Shown in pieces: positions 35,901 to 47,587 of a DNA stretch of 64,000 nucleotides. Source of the stretch: Dictyophora rubrovolvata. Taxonomy: Eukaryota; Basidiomycota; Agaricomycetes; Phallales; Phallaceae. A model generated the notes under the pieces. The model did no database searches and was not told the DNA's origin. It saw only the letters and a program-made list of their open reading frames with translations. Each line of letters opens with the position of its first letter. The first letter of the stretch is position 1. The position numbers were made by a program, and so were the translations under genes. The DNA is taken from assembly GCA_029959195.1 (NCBI GenBank), contig CP114119.1, positions 2,666,001-2,730,000 of the forward strand. The letters are read 5' to 3'.

Positions 35901-37568
35901 GTAACGATGGAAAAAGGCAAGGTCAGGCCGTTGAGTAAACGTTGTTTCTCTATTGACGTGCGTTCGTGATTCTGTCTTATCAGTTTTGTATTGTTCTTCC
36001 GTTCCTGCGCATTGATAATGAATGTGACACGTTGCACGGGTAATATTTTAAGATGACTCGCGACGGGAGGCAGCGGCCATATCTTGACTGATCAATGTGT
36101 TAATTTAGAAGGCTCGCTGGGCTGGGCAATTCAATCAAGCTCGACGCAACTCCGTAGATGACATCGGTTGCTCTTGGTGTTTTAAAATGGCTTTCAAGTC
36201 ACGCCTATACAAGATTTGAATGCGAATAGAATTAATGGAACACCAAAAAAGATTACCCAACATCCATTAGACATTCCGGGGAAAGCGTCGCACAATGTGA
36301 TGCCGTGAATCAGTGGTGGTTAATTTGCTAAAAAATGCCCTTCCGTCTCATACGAGAAACAAAAAAATGTACTGATGTCATTTAAGGGAAGTCCATTTAT
36401 GAACGGAGAATGAAATTTGTGTTCCAACTCTGATACGATATTTAAATTTTTGAAACACGTCAAAAAATAGTGTGGTACAACTCACCTACGGATGTTTTGC
36501 CGGGTACACTAAAGTCACTTGCGCCCTGAAAGGGTGTCAGATTCTCTATGTTTGGAAATGATGAAGAAATACAACCAATAGTTTGACAGCTTGCAGATCC
36601 TTTCAGAACTTTGTTATCGTATTATTGTGACCCACGTCGACGTTCTCAAGTTCTAATAATGCATGGGACTTCTGTTTTGGCTCACGGTGCCATATGGAAG
36701 GGTCCTATAAGAAAGGCTCTACGTTCAATGTGAACAAGAATATAGTTCTGTACACACCAAAGGAGAAAATGATATTTTTAATTCATACAGGACCGCCCGG
36801 ATTCACTCCCGTAGGGGTAGGATATCTCGTTGGTTGTCAATTAATCTTAGGAAGAACGGTCCCCCCGAAGCCTCAAGGAAATCAGCCGACTGGTTCCTTC
36901 CGGAAGAGTCGCGAAATAACGTGAGATATTTTGATTTGATGTCCAAGGAACGAATAAGGCTGTTTATTGTTCATGGGCACTGACTTCGGAACGTGCACTT
37001 TGACAACAGCGATTCGGTGGATGAAATAGACGTGTGACAATGTGACAAATTTTTGCGATTGTACTATGTATGTATTCATTCCTAATCATTGATAAGAGGT
37101 CAAACAGCACGGCGAAATCTGTTTTCAGGACAAATATCATGAATGGGAAGTGTGGGTCCGATTTAAAATCCTCCCGGGGTAATTTTAGTATTCTTCCAAC
37201 CCTTCAAAAATGGCCTAGCGTTGTCATCGTTCGTTGACGTATTATTTTTTTCCCCTTGCCTAGGCAAACGAGGCTTTTTTACCTGCTGGTTTTTTTCTTC
37301 TTTCCAGCCGTATCTTGACGCCGCGTTGTGTTTTCTCGAATAATTTTTTCCATATTACTCTGATATATTACGCTCCATCCTAATACTGATGTGAGTTGTT
37401 TCCTGACGTCTACCCGCGGTTTCTTTAATACCGGTAACTGGTAGCTGACGACATATTTTTTACATGCGCGCAGATTCTAAAAATTCCCGAGACCCTTCAA
37501 ATATAGAGAACGTGTGATTTCCGCCTTTCTTTTCCGTCATTCTTGGAGCGACTAGTGCTGCCCGTTCC
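32994..37568. other. 4.5-kb gene-poor stretch
   Basis: The largest gap of the window. AT-rich with many stops. A 75-codon single-exon frame at 34985-35212 (+) and an opposing 70-codon frame at 34933-35145 (-) overlap and neither can be preferred. Minus-strand pieces near 34643-34837 have plausible splice ends but no family. I see no transposon ends, tRNA or long repeat. The promoter and any first exon of the gene at 37569 must lie in the last few hundred bases. Confidence 0.35.
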
Positions 37569-39651
37569 TTGAACTCAATTCAATTCAACCTGGAAACGAA
37601 CATCTCTTCTTTTTCACCTAGTTTATCATCGGGGACGCAATCTTCCACCACCTCCATCCTGGTTCAGACAGGTGTCACCAGCAGGTCAACAACGACAAGC
37701 ACAAGTCCTGATCCAGCCAATAGCAGTAGTACAGGGAGTGCGGGAAATTCCTCAACTTTTATGCCCGCAAACGGTACCTCATCGGTGCTCACAACTTCAA
37801 CTTCGTCTCCACAAACCATGTCCTCCGTGACGAATACCGAGGAACCTCAAAAAGCGTCTGTGTTTTTTTCTTTAATGGTTCTTCGGCAGTTTGTTGTCTG
37901 ATTTCGAACTCTTGATTGTTTAGTGATACAACCTCGACAAACAGCTCTTCCTCGTCAACTGCTTCTACACCCAGCACACCTCCACCATCATCCCCCACTT
38001 CTTCCTCATCTTCCAGCTCGAATCCACCACCCCTACCTTCACCTCCACCTTCACACTCCCCAACACCACCACCCTCAACTCCAAGTCCCTCCCCACCAGC
38101 CCACTCTCCTTCAAACCCAACATCAAGCCCATCTAATTCCCCACCAACATCAGCACCGGCACCACCGTCCGATAGTTCTTCCGGTACCTTATACCCATCT
38201 ACATCCTCATCCGAGGCACAAGCACCAGGCACCACCGTGCCCAATTCGGCGCCTAGTTCGCCTGCTGCAAGCTCTACAGGGCCGGTCACTAACAACATCA
38301 CTTCTAGCCTTACCGGATCGCCCTCCACCTCTCCCACGTCATCCCCACCGCATGGTGCACCGATCACCGCAGTCTCGACCGTACTCATTACGACACAAGC
38401 AGGAGGTGAAATTGTCACTCTCACAACCGTTCTCAGCGATCCTACTCTCAGCACAAATACTCTTCCGGGACAGTGCGTTTTTCCCTGGCATTGTTCTAAT
38501 TTTTTTTCTTTCTTTGTTTGAGACTTATGAAACGTTTGTTATTTAGTTCGGGTGTGAATACCCGTGCAATCGCAGCTGCATCTGTCATCGGAGGCTTGGC
38601 AGTTATATCAGTCGCAGCATGGGGACTGTTTACGTTTCGCCGAAAACGACGCCGGTATCACATCGAACGTGATTCAGCTACAGCCGCAATGGTAGCCGCG
38701 GGCGTACTTCCTCCGCCTTTCCATGATTCGACCAATGTTACGCCAAATATCGAACGTGGCTCCACCACTCAATATTTCGAAGATGGAACTCCGATCACCA
38801 GCATTCTCGAGCCTTTCAACCCGTATGCTTATCCAGCTGTAGGCCTGCGTACGTCGAGTAATGGGACCAGTGTACCTTCTGGAGTTGAATTCAGCGGATC
38901 CGGGCCGAAACGTTCGCCTTCTGAGCGTAGTGCTGCTGTTGTCAGTGTAGGACAACAGGCTTATGAACCCATCTCCCGATCCCAATCTCCGCCTGATTTA
39001 GCAGCAGCAGCAGCAACAGTATACCCACCAACTGCGTTCAACAACCTTCGTCGGAGTATGAGAAGCTCTAACAGTTCTTCGGAGGATAGTCATAGCCAAG
39101 GGCACACTTCTTTCGTCATACCTCAACAGCCACCACAACCACAACCATTTGCACCTCCCGTCTCTCCCAGTTCACATTCGCATTCGCAAGTTTATACCTA
39201 CCCTCATGTCTATGTTTCGAATGTTGTACCTGCTGGAACAAGTCCACCAGGCTCCGGCAACTCGCATGAAGACCATGAGGCGATGACTATTCCGCTGCCA
39301 CAAGCAAGAAGCCAGAATCAACTACCACATCTGGTCCCTCGTGATCTAACTCCCGATGAAACACCGGAAACGCAAGAGGCGTATCATCTTTTGACGGGTA
39401 CACCAGCTGGTATTCCTGTTTCTTCCAGCGAAATTAGTATTGGATATGGCAACGGCGGCGAAGGCTATGGGTCATTGTTAACAACGAGACCTAGATTAGA
39501 GGTAAAAAGTCCATGCACATTTGGCACGCCGGTGTGGAAAAGTTTGACGAGAGACCCCCATTGTAGATCCGGAATCGAACCGGAAGCTTCAAGACGACAA
39601 ACAGTGAGACCTCCAAAAATGACGCGCCGGAGAAGTAGGAGAAGTACGTAG
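37569..39651 (+). CDS. Ser/Thr/Pro-rich single-pass membrane protein (Mid2/mucin-like plan)
   Basis: Exons end or begin at 37855, 37924-38472 and 38547 onward. The first 300 or so residues are almost only Ser, Thr, Pro and Asn, with a VSTVLITTQAGGEIVTLTT stretch close to the membrane. A single helix (AIAAASVIGGLAVISVAAW) is followed by FRRKRRR and a cytoplasmic tail rich in Ser/Pro/His. This is the plan of fungal O-glycosylated wall-stress sensors such as Mid2 and related mucin-like proteins; no cysteine-rich WSC head is seen. The 5' end is unresolved: no ATG precedes 37569 in frame, and the first in-frame ATG is at 37761, so an upstream exon with a signal peptide is likely. The 3' end may also differ, because removing 39501-39566 gives a stop at 39638. 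Confidence 0.65.
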
Positions 39652-41187
39652 GACTGTGTGCACGACAATCGGTGACGGATATTACACATACGAGGACGGA
39701 TATCTCACCGCGACGCGCATCAATTTCACGCATCAAACTGCTTACGACCTATAAGATAAACGAAAATTAATGAGGATTAGCACTTCAAGTTGTGCTTCTT
39801 TACGAATCAACAAATCATTTCGCATCTACACTTATTTTTTTTTCCTTTTTTTTTGGCTGTCGCATTGTTTTAGATATTAATCTTCGCATTTTCTTTCCAT
39901 TGCATTTCATTGCATTTTTTCACATATCTCTTATTCTAAAATTTAGTGTCCATTTTTTCTCATTTTCCTATCTTGCTGAATCGTCTTTTGTAAACCCTGC
40001 TGCATTTATTGCATCAATTACGCCACCTTATATAACTATGAGCGTGGTGGATATTATTGTATATGTATATAGGCGATCATATGATCTGGGAGGTTCTGAA
40101 GGTAATGGTAGTGTGTACCGATATTTCTGGCCGCAGTAATGATGACTGGCTCGGAAACATCCGGAGATGGCGTCTAATTCTCCCACCCGTGCAAATTGTT
40201 CGGTGTCGTTTGTGCTTTGCTTCTGCAGCTGCATCCCCGCTATTATTCACGCTAATAAATTGCTTTGAAATTTGACGCGGTCGTCCGTCTTCGCTTATGA
40301 TAAGAAGCCTTCGCATGCTGGGTACAACTTGCGGATGGCCCGTGGGTGCCTGACAAACCCCGGTTTTCTACCATATTTTTCTTGGACTTCAATCAGTTCG
40401 GAGAATTGTAGAGTGTTCCCTTCCTTATGACATTTTCAGACTCTGGTCGTCAAGTTGAAAGCGCCTTGTCGACTAACGGAAACATTTAATATGTGACTCG
40501 CTGCTCAGGCTATGTTAGCCAAAATTTGACATTAGAATAAATACGCGAGCGTACAAGGTTTGCTATTCCCAGCCCTAACGCGAGAATGACATTCAGAATC
40601 CTCTGAAGGCGAAAATCAGCGATCGTGTTCAAGTACGCGCCTTCTTCATTCGGTTCCCTCAATGTAGAGGCCTTCCTTTTGTCTCATATCGCTAATTTTT
40701 CTACATTCATTTTGTTTAAACCCGTGTTTATCGTGATTTTCAAAGATTGGGGGTGTCAATGATGAGCTGCAATGAAACGGCTGGTCTATCACTCCATGAA
40801 CTTTTTCCCATTTAAATCACCGGCGGATTCGGATTTTTCAGTTCAGTGATTCAATATCTCTGATCTTGACAATTTTATCATATATCTTTGTATATGTATA
40901 TTGACACACGCAGGGTACAGATAGACATTGACAATTTGTCAAATTATTGATAATGCATGTTCGTAATTCATCGTTACAAAAATCAGTTATGTATACAAAG
41001 TCAGAATAAATTAATATTGTCTGCGAAAAATTAAAAAGAAGATAAGTAATCAAGACGGATTTGTTTCAATGAGCAGTCGCACTCACTATTGTTGGATGAT
41101 GATATGATTACAAATGCAAAAGACGACAAAAGCACCAAAAAAAACCAAACGCACGGAAAAAACCTTCATTGGAAATGAATTACAAAA
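39652..41187. other. Convergent 3' region, no gene seen
   Basis: AT-rich with long T-runs (39835-39855) after the membrane-protein gene; AT-rich again toward 41187 where the bHLH gene ends. No frame with recognisable content. Confidence 0.35.
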
Positions 41188-41988
41188 TTAACGGCTTCCA
41201 TCTATTTCAGCAGCCAGCTCAATCCGCTCGACTTCTCTCCGCAAGGATTCACAACCTTCCTCAAGCCATTTGCAATACTCGACTGCTCTGAACAAGACAC
41301 CACTTTTGCCTTTAGCGCCTGTTGACTTGCCACGCGAACCACTGCCTTTTGGGCGTCCTCGCGTTGGCAAGCCGGAGCCTGCGGGTGCACCAGCTGGCGC
41401 AAGCATATTGCTGAGAGTTGCGTACCCGTCTCGGATGGCGTTTCGTCGCTTTTGTTCGGACATTATGTGGTTTAGTCGTTTTTGGGGAGTTGAGAGCAGC
41501 GTTTTGTTTCGTGTGGAGTGATTTTGGTCAAGGTCAGGATTGTGGTTGTGGTTGTTGTGAGTGTGAGTGTGGGTGTGGATATGGATGTGATGGGGTGGTG
41601 GTGATGTATGATATGAACTGCCGTTCGAGCCGATTTTCAAGTTCGGTCGTAGCTGATGGCGACTCTGATTAGTCGAGGGTGGTGTTAGTTGTGGTGGAGA
41701 TTCTGGGCGAGCGGGAGGAGGAAGGGTATGGTTATGATTATGATCATGATTGTTATTATAAGATGGCGTGAATACGGGTAGTCCGACAGGTAAGACAGGG
41801 TCAAACTCCCATTCAAAGTTCTCGAGAAACCCGAAAATCGAGTTTGTCTCTGAGCTTGAAAGGAGAGATGAATCAGAGTCGAGCAGTGATATGTCGGTAG
41901 GAGGAGGTAAACTGTCCAAAAACATGGGATCGTCCATGGTGAATTCTGGGAATGGGGCTGGCGGTGGTAAGTGCGACATGATCGCCAT
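41188..41988 (-). CDS. bHLH transcription factor with AT-hook-like loop
   Basis: One uninterrupted exon of 266 residues. The N-terminus is acidic and rich in Pro/Ser with FGFLENFEWEFD, a possible activation segment (residues 51-64); residues 80-155 are Asn/His-rich with an HTHTHTHNN run. The bHLH starts near residue 170: the basic region HIMSEQKRRNAIR carries the His, Glu and Arg expected for E-box contact, helix 1 is GYATLSNML, and helix 2 is VLFRAVEYCKWLEE followed by a short leucine-poor coil. The loop between the helices is unusually long (about residues 198-228) and holds RGRPKGSGSRGK, which matches an AT-hook core. It should bind DNA as a dimer in the nucleus; the target pathway cannot be read from sequence. 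The first Met is followed by a second at residue 4. Confidence 0.85.
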   Translation of the reverse strand: MAIMSHLPPPAPFPEFTMDDPMFLDSLPPPTDISLLDSDSSLLSSSETNSIFGFLENFEWEFDPVLPVGLPVFTPSYNNNHDHNHNHTLPPPARPESPPQLTPPSTNQSRHQLRPNLKIGSNGSSYHTSPPPHHIHIHTHTHTHNNHNHNPDLDQNHSTRNKTLLSTPQKRLNHIMSEQKRRNAIRDGYATLSNMLAPAGAPAGSGLPTRGRPKGSGSRGKSTGAKGKSGVLFRAVEYCKWLEEGCESLRREVERIELAAEIDGSR

Positions 41989-42958
41989 TTATGCAATGAT
42001 AACCTCGTTTATTTATGACGATCCCTGCACTGTAATGATGACCCTCGACTTTCAGAAGGTGGTGGAGTGATTGAGCAAGGAGCAGGAGCAGAAGGGGGAC
42101 GCAGATGTGTGGATGACTTGAGTCGCTTATTTAACGGGCCTCGGTCGCAAACAGTAGCCGGGTTTTTTTTCAGCGATTATGTAATGTGACTCCGTTTGTA
42201 AGCCACCTGCGGACGCGTCGAACCACATGGCTTCCTGATGCTCGCTGGCAACAAAAATTGGTTAAACCATAAGGTCCCGATGACTTCATTGTTTGGAAAT
42301 TTGGCGTACGGAAACCAGAATAATTACGCTCCATGTTCGCTGTATTCCTGTTACGCGGACTACTAACAGGTTTCTCAGCCTGAGGACAGCCCGATAGCAG
42401 GCTTATGCACCGATATGCCCGTTCAAGTTTCCCACATCCTTCGGGACTGCAACGTATGCCAGCGCTGGATTGATTTGATTTACTAATTGAGGCTTTCTCC
42501 AGGTTTATTTTCCCTTGATCCGCAGGATCGGATGTCTTTTGTCATAGCACAATCGATTGCCTGTCGCGCCTACTGGCTACTTAAGCCTGCTCAATTAAGC
42601 TTGTAAATCTCGATACACGGATCTTGGTTTGGCTGTAGCATCGACTGAACAAGGTAAGACCCATGCTGTGTCTTCTTGTTTCCGCCATCTTGGCATAAGT
42701 ATGTTGGTTTGCCATATTTTTGCCATTTGCAGTGTAAGATCTACGTCATCTTTGTGGCAATACGGCACCTCTTTCAAGCAACGAACCGGTCGAATCTCTT
42801 TCTCATCTGATATTGGATAGCACATTAATAGCGCACCAAAAAACCAAAAATGCTACAATCGTATTGTCAGGGTCGTATCTCCACAATCAGGCATGTTTTC
42901 TCCAAATTAATATAATTGCGGCGAATTAGAGAAGAGCGCCTTTTTTAAACGAAACGAA
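41989..42958. other. Promoter of the bHLH gene and spacer, no other gene
   Basis: The 200 bases before the bHLH start hold AT-rich and homopurine patches. A 76-codon minus-strand frame at 42595-42825 reads as ordinary protein but has no splice partners or family resemblance and is not called. Confidence 0.3.
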
Positions 42959-44795
42959 CTATAAGATAATCATTCTTTCAAAAACCTTTTCAGAAACTTT
43001 CTGGTCAGGTGCACCCAGACCGGTCACTGAAGTCCCATAACCGTCTTGGATGGTATTAGTATAAGGTATCGTGTTTCCGGTAAAGCTTCCTATGTTCGTT
43101 TCGGACCCAAATTCTGTGACAATAGTTTTGCAGAAGACCCGAACTGCAGTGATTGGATGGCGGAAAGATACCGTAGCCAATGCTGTTTCGTCTTCAACTT
43201 GCTCCCTAAGGTTTTGGCTTCGAAGGTCTAAGGACAATCGATATATAACAATTGTCGAAAGACTTGGTGGGTACCATAATTATGAGAAAAATCATCATGA
43301 TTGACGTTGTAGATTTTACCTTTCTTGCATAGGGATGAGGATTCCGGTCAAAGTTGACTAAATATTCATCTCCAGTTCCTGAAAAAAAAGAAATCATTTA
43401 GGTAAAAATGACTTACCCATACTGTCTATTATTTAATTAGTTCAGGGATATAAGCCAAAAATAAATAATAAATAAAAAACCCACTTTGTGTAGCACAAAG
43501 GCGGTCAAGCTAATGGCAAGGACGAAACTGAGAAACGGACGGTTGAGTCGAGTATTATTCATGAAATCCAAAACTTACCAATACCGAATCACTCCTGTAA
43601 TATACAAGGATTTACAGACGCGAAATAAGACTAATTACAAGACGAACCTTGTTCCAACAAAACTCTGTAAAGAGGAAATGTTTCGAAACATGTTTTGCGC
43701 GAGAGACCTGGATGTCTCAAAACTTTAAACGTGATGAATGCGAAAACGATTGTATCGGAAATAATTATAGATAATAATTGAAAGGAGGATACTGGTTTTT
43801 GTTTAGCATCTGGAATGTAAAGGTTATGTAACAAAGATACATACACCTATTTCCGGAGGAAAAGATGCATAGAGGGGGTCAATGTAAGGTTATGGGACGT
43901 GGAACTTAACTTGGATGCTAAAACAGCCTGTGAAGTGGAAGGAATGCACAACGGAGCTACGATGATATCTGCAGAAAAATTGTATATATTATTATGACTG
44001 TAAGTCGCTGAGAATGTCATTCAAGCTCACCTCCAAGCGACAAACCCAAGCCGATACACAGGAGTGATACAAAAACCAATAAAACAAGTTTATTGCAGTT
44101 ACAAATTGTATACGTCCGAGCGGCTAGAATTCCTGATAAAATTCCGTCAATAAACAAACTGCATAATCCGGCTGTCTTTTTTCTTGATCCAACCTTGAAT
44201 GCCGATTATGGAGAATAGTGAAATCACAGAGGCGAGAACGTATATAATGTTACATGCACTATTATACAAACCGAAAGTTTTTCTTTGTCAGTGAGTTAGG
44301 ACAACATGAGTTAGAACACAAAACTTACGCAATTTGCTATATGTGAGGTATGTAAGTGTCAATTCACTTCTTGTGATTGATTTGAGCTGACGCACTCACT
44401 GGTGACGTGTTTAAGGGCAAAAAGAGAGTGGAGCACTGAATGGCGAGGGTAAAGAGAGACGGATAGCGTGCGCAGTAATATAATACGGATGCAGCACTCA
44501 GTCTCCGAAGAGACATGAGTTCGAGTTCCAAAGGAAGTGTTGAAAGGATATCATACGCTAACAGAACTACATTAGATTTCAGGTGAGATGGCGGGTTGCT
44601 GTGTTTTCTGTGGGACGTTTGGGGTTTTTATTCACCTGTAGAGGCTAAAGTGACGGTAACGAACGCATTACTGTGAAAATTGTGTGTCGATGGTTTGGGA
44701 AAAAAAGAAAGATATGAGACGCACAAATCAGATGTTTCTTGAATGTAAGCCTGCAGCGCAGCCTGCTGTTCTGGAGGTAGTGTAGTGATATTCAT
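42959..44795 (-). CDS. Second seven-pass membrane protein, DUF6533-type
   Basis: Eleven minus-strand exons keep frame: 44795-44725, 44670-44636, 44566-44400, 44336-44329, 44258-44194, 44132-44031, 43968-43906, 43809-43648, 43594-43579, 43527-43481, 43227-42959, about 334 residues. The start MNITTLPPEQQAALQ leads into the DUF6533 block (YDILSTLPLELELMSLRRLS, then YYCARYPSLFTLA). Later landmarks are AARTYTICNCNKL after TM4, the TM6 piece IISDTIVFAFITFKVLRH, a last helix FVLAISLTAFVLH, and a soluble tail starting LRSQNLREQ. The fourth exon is only 8 nt and the ninth 16 nt. The last intron (253 nt) is long and could hide another exon. It shares plan and probable origin with the gene at 17093 but the sequences are well diverged. 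Role unknown. Confidence 0.65.
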
Positions 44796-46100
44796 GATTA
44801 ACACAACAGATTTTGTTTTTTCTTGCACACCATATGGGATGTAAGATGAACGAGAAGAATAAAAGCGGGAGTCCAGGGACACAACACAAACTTAAACCTG
44901 CGAAGGAACATTAGCCGCTGTTTGGTTCGGTGACATCAAGCCGGTTCCATTTTCTCGTCAGGTACAAAGTTACTATGACTTCTAGAAACATGTAGTCAAA
45001 ACTAACATGACTTCAAGTGAAAATGAAGTAAAAGATCATACAGAATTGGTACACGTAGACAATATTCATCCTCCAACAACGAATAGAGGTTCAAGAGCTT
45101 GGGCTGGTAACTTGTCCGAGGATCAACTAGGAAAAGAATAAACATCAAAGATACTTTCTTGAATGAATCAATTCAGAAGTATGGTTGGTTTGACTTTGAT
45201 TAATTGCGGAGCACCTTTCATTTCTGCGAAATGAAGTATGTACGTACGTTACGCATCATTGGTTGACGATCTTCATGACGAAGGACAGCTCCAAAAGTCA
45301 GACGTCGACCAAGGCTTTTTAGTTTTGGCGAGCACGCAAACAGACTGACGATGTTTTAGTGCCCAAGGTCTAGGCTTACCTGGCAACCAATCATAACGCA
45401 GCTCGGGCGTCCACACGTTTACATTCGCTCAAGCTTCAGTTTCAGGAGGTTTTAGGTGCGCCATGTGAGAACGACACTAAAAATGCCAATGTTATCCTTT
45501 TCTCAACATCGCTGCTGTTTCTGTTGATAAAACGTAGAGTGCTACCGATCAGACGTTGATGTACAGAAAGAATATCGTACGTTGGCTGGAAGACCCTGAT
45601 GACGTCGGCGAGAATGAAATTAGAAAGAAAGGACATACAGTTTTTGCTGAGCGCGTGCAGGCATTCGAATCAGTCTGTCGTATATGTCAAGACAAGAAGA
45701 GACTCCCATAGTTCCATCATAAAACTTGATTTCAAATGCGTCATACATCCTTGTATTGAATCTGGATGTGTTTGAATGGCATTTGCAATTAGCCCAATAA
45801 ACGCGACCTCCGCTTTCGCAGCACGATGCGCGCACAAGTGAAAAAGATTCTGGCTGAACTTTGTTGCAGACAATGCTCCCCTTTGTTACTGACACCGATA
45901 TCGCCAGCTAGGTTGCAGGCTAAAGCCTCGTGCCTACCAGCCAACGTGTTAGCCGAGTGCAATACAGTCAAGACGAAAATCCCATGATCCGCAAACTTGT
46001 TACATGTTACACCTTAGCAAAGAACCAAAGATTGAGTAAAAGATTATATGACTTCGGAAATCAAGGCTCTTGCTGGGTTCAAGAGTTGAATTCAAACGCC
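44796..46100. other. Region with unassigned minus-strand coding-like pieces
   Basis: Around 45442-45960 (-) successive frames read like one protein: a piece with NTLAGRHEALACNLAGDI, then AEVAFIGLIANAIQTHPDSI, then FILADVIRVFQPTYDIL. Plausible splice ends exist (for example near 45857 and 45897) but I could not build a full chain or name a family. The rest (44796-45440) shows nothing. Confidence 0.35.
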
Positions 46101-46110
46101 GACTTCTGTG
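46101..46110 (+). repeat. Left target-site duplication
   Basis: The 10-mer GACTTCTGTG stands directly outside the left inverted repeat. The identical 10-mer stands directly outside the right one, each exactly 11 bases from the strongly conserved part of the repeats. This is what an insertion with a 10-bp target duplication leaves. Confidence 0.75.
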
Positions 46111-46173
46111 AGAAAAGGCCAGCGACTGGGAAAGTGTCCCATGGGACACTGTCTCATGAGACACTTAGGCGTC
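46111..46173 (+). repeat. Left terminal inverted repeat with two nested palindromes
   Basis: The outer 11 bases are loosely matched to the other end, then the GCGACTGGG arm, then palindromes GTGTCCCATGGGACAC (46133-46148) and GTCTCATGAGAC (46151-46162), then the inner arm GGCGTC. The right end has the same parts. Confidence 0.75.
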
Positions 46174-46310
46174 TAATTTGAAAGACCGACGGCACCAGCC
46201 TCGGCTAAATTTTAACTCCGCTTTTCAAGCGTAACCCATTATCCATAATACTAATTCTAACATCTACACATTCCACACATACATCAGCTATATGCATATT
46301 GATACTCAAA

Positions 46311-46562
46311 ATGAATGACTCTGAACTTCCAATCCGTCATGTCAAATGTCTGAAATGTCCTGGTGAAATGGGAATATTTGAGGCATGTCTTGGTTCTTCC
46401 ACCCCTGAAAATAGAGGAAGGATCATGCAACGGGTTTGTTATCTTTCTCCTTAACTTCTAAGAATTTTATATTTCTGCATTATTTCATGACATTAGTGCC
46501 GGAATCGTACCTGCAATTACACAGTATTTCACAGTGCTGCTTATCCGATTGTCAACTTGTAA
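46311..46562 (+). CDS. Small GRF-like zinc-finger protein inside the mobile element
   Basis: Two exons (46311-46433, 46497-46562) give 62 residues. The spacing C-x2-C near residues 13-16, ENRGR followed by MQRC, and a last C-x4-C step with aromatic CNYTVFH match the GRF-type zinc finger found in many nucleic-acid-binding proteins, here as a stand-alone domain. GRF fingers bind single-stranded DNA in characterised cases, so a role with the element's own DNA is conceivable but unproven. Its second exon overlaps the last two exons of the CxC gene on the opposite strand. The gene starts about 140 bases inside the left inverted repeat, which may supply its promoter. Confidence 0.5.
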
Positions 46563-47512
46563 TTCAATGTGCTTGAGAAAGGAAGCGTGGAAGCCCAGTC
46601 CAGTTTAGAAGCCTCCATATTGTAAATCCGAGCACAGTTCTCAGCGGACATCCTGAAAGGTCTCAAAAGTGTGTACTAATAAATCCCAGAATAAATTATA
46701 ACGCACCATGCGAATGCCATTTGGTCCAGGAACCGTTCACAGACAGTTCTTTCGGCGAAATAGTGAGGAAGAACCTGAATGTATTTGTATCCAGCATCAT
46801 CAAATTCACAAGAGTCATAGTATGTTCTAACATCGCTCTGGACTGTATAATTGTGATAAAATCGCGTGTTACAGCCTACAAATTCATTCTTTTTAGCAAC
46901 AAACCCACGATCCTGATATAACATACCACGGCAGTATAAAGAAGTAGTAAAAACAGGAATAGGGCCATTGACTGTGGTGAATAGTACAGCTTGGTGTGTC
47001 AATGGTTCTGTTAAGTCTTGAATCGGAAGATTTTCTTGCTTGCGAGCATGGAAGTTGTTGCGGCATCCCAGTCTGTTACAGTGTCGTGTAGGAGGGAAGA
47101 AATGTATTATTGCTGTAAACAATTTTTATACCATCCTAGAACACAATTAATTATTAAGCATACCTAATTCCAATGGCAACCCATACTCCAGGAAGAGGGG
47201 AAGCATGGTTGTGAAGTCAACTAGCAGTCCTTTTCCGGCCTTTACATCGCTGCTCCAGGCAAAATCTTTCAAAGCCATCCAACAAATAGTCATAATGTCT
47301 GACTCAAGACGAAGGCAGTTACACAGAAAAGCATGGACCTTTGACAGCAGGAACAGTGGTGGTTCATTGCAAGCAGTAGATGTTTGACTGTGCGAAAGGA
47401 GTGGCTTCATTTGTTGAACAAGGGATATAAACATAAAAAGAGTGTCGGCAGAGAAAGAGAATAGAACGGGGTACTGAGCACAACGTTCATATAGTGTATT
47501 TAATGTGAGCAT
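46480..47512 (-). CDS. KDZ-transposase-associated cysteine-cluster (CxC5/CxC6-like) protein
   Basis: Five minus-strand exons (47512-47164, 47112-46927, 46875-46707, 46652-46557, 46510-46480) give 276 residues in one frame. The N-terminal 115 residues are helical and leucine-rich, as in this family. The cysteine cluster follows: HCNRLGCRN, then the landmark SLYCRGCNTRFYHNYTV (seen only when the 51-nt intron 46876-46926 is removed), then RTYYDS and a WMSAENCARIY stretch. Relatives in agaricomycetes sit beside KDZ transposases and continue with a second zinc-binding cluster that is absent here, so the copy is shortened at its C-terminus or its last exons differ. Role in transposition is suspected, not shown. 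The start lies about 75 bases inside the right inverted repeat. Confidence 0.7.
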
Positions 47513-47587
47513 GGTGTATTTGTTGGTTGTAATTGCACATAACGTGCTGTGCAACGACGCTGTCTATAGTCGGAGTCTGAACGGATT

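Noticed and set aside
37916-38546. Long frames in the other two registers and on the minus strand over the Ser/Thr/Pro-rich gene
   Set aside because: Shadows of a low-complexity coding region; only one frame joins the membrane helix exon.
39560-39600. tRNA-like T-arm on the minus strand (perfect B-box GGTTCGATTCC with a 5-bp stem)
   Set aside because: No A-box, no anticodon arm and no pairing acceptor strand at the right distance; it lies within the tail of the Ser/Thr-rich membrane protein gene.
42595-42825. 76-codon minus-strand frame
   Set aside because: Reads as protein but has no partner exons, no family and an opposing frame of similar size.
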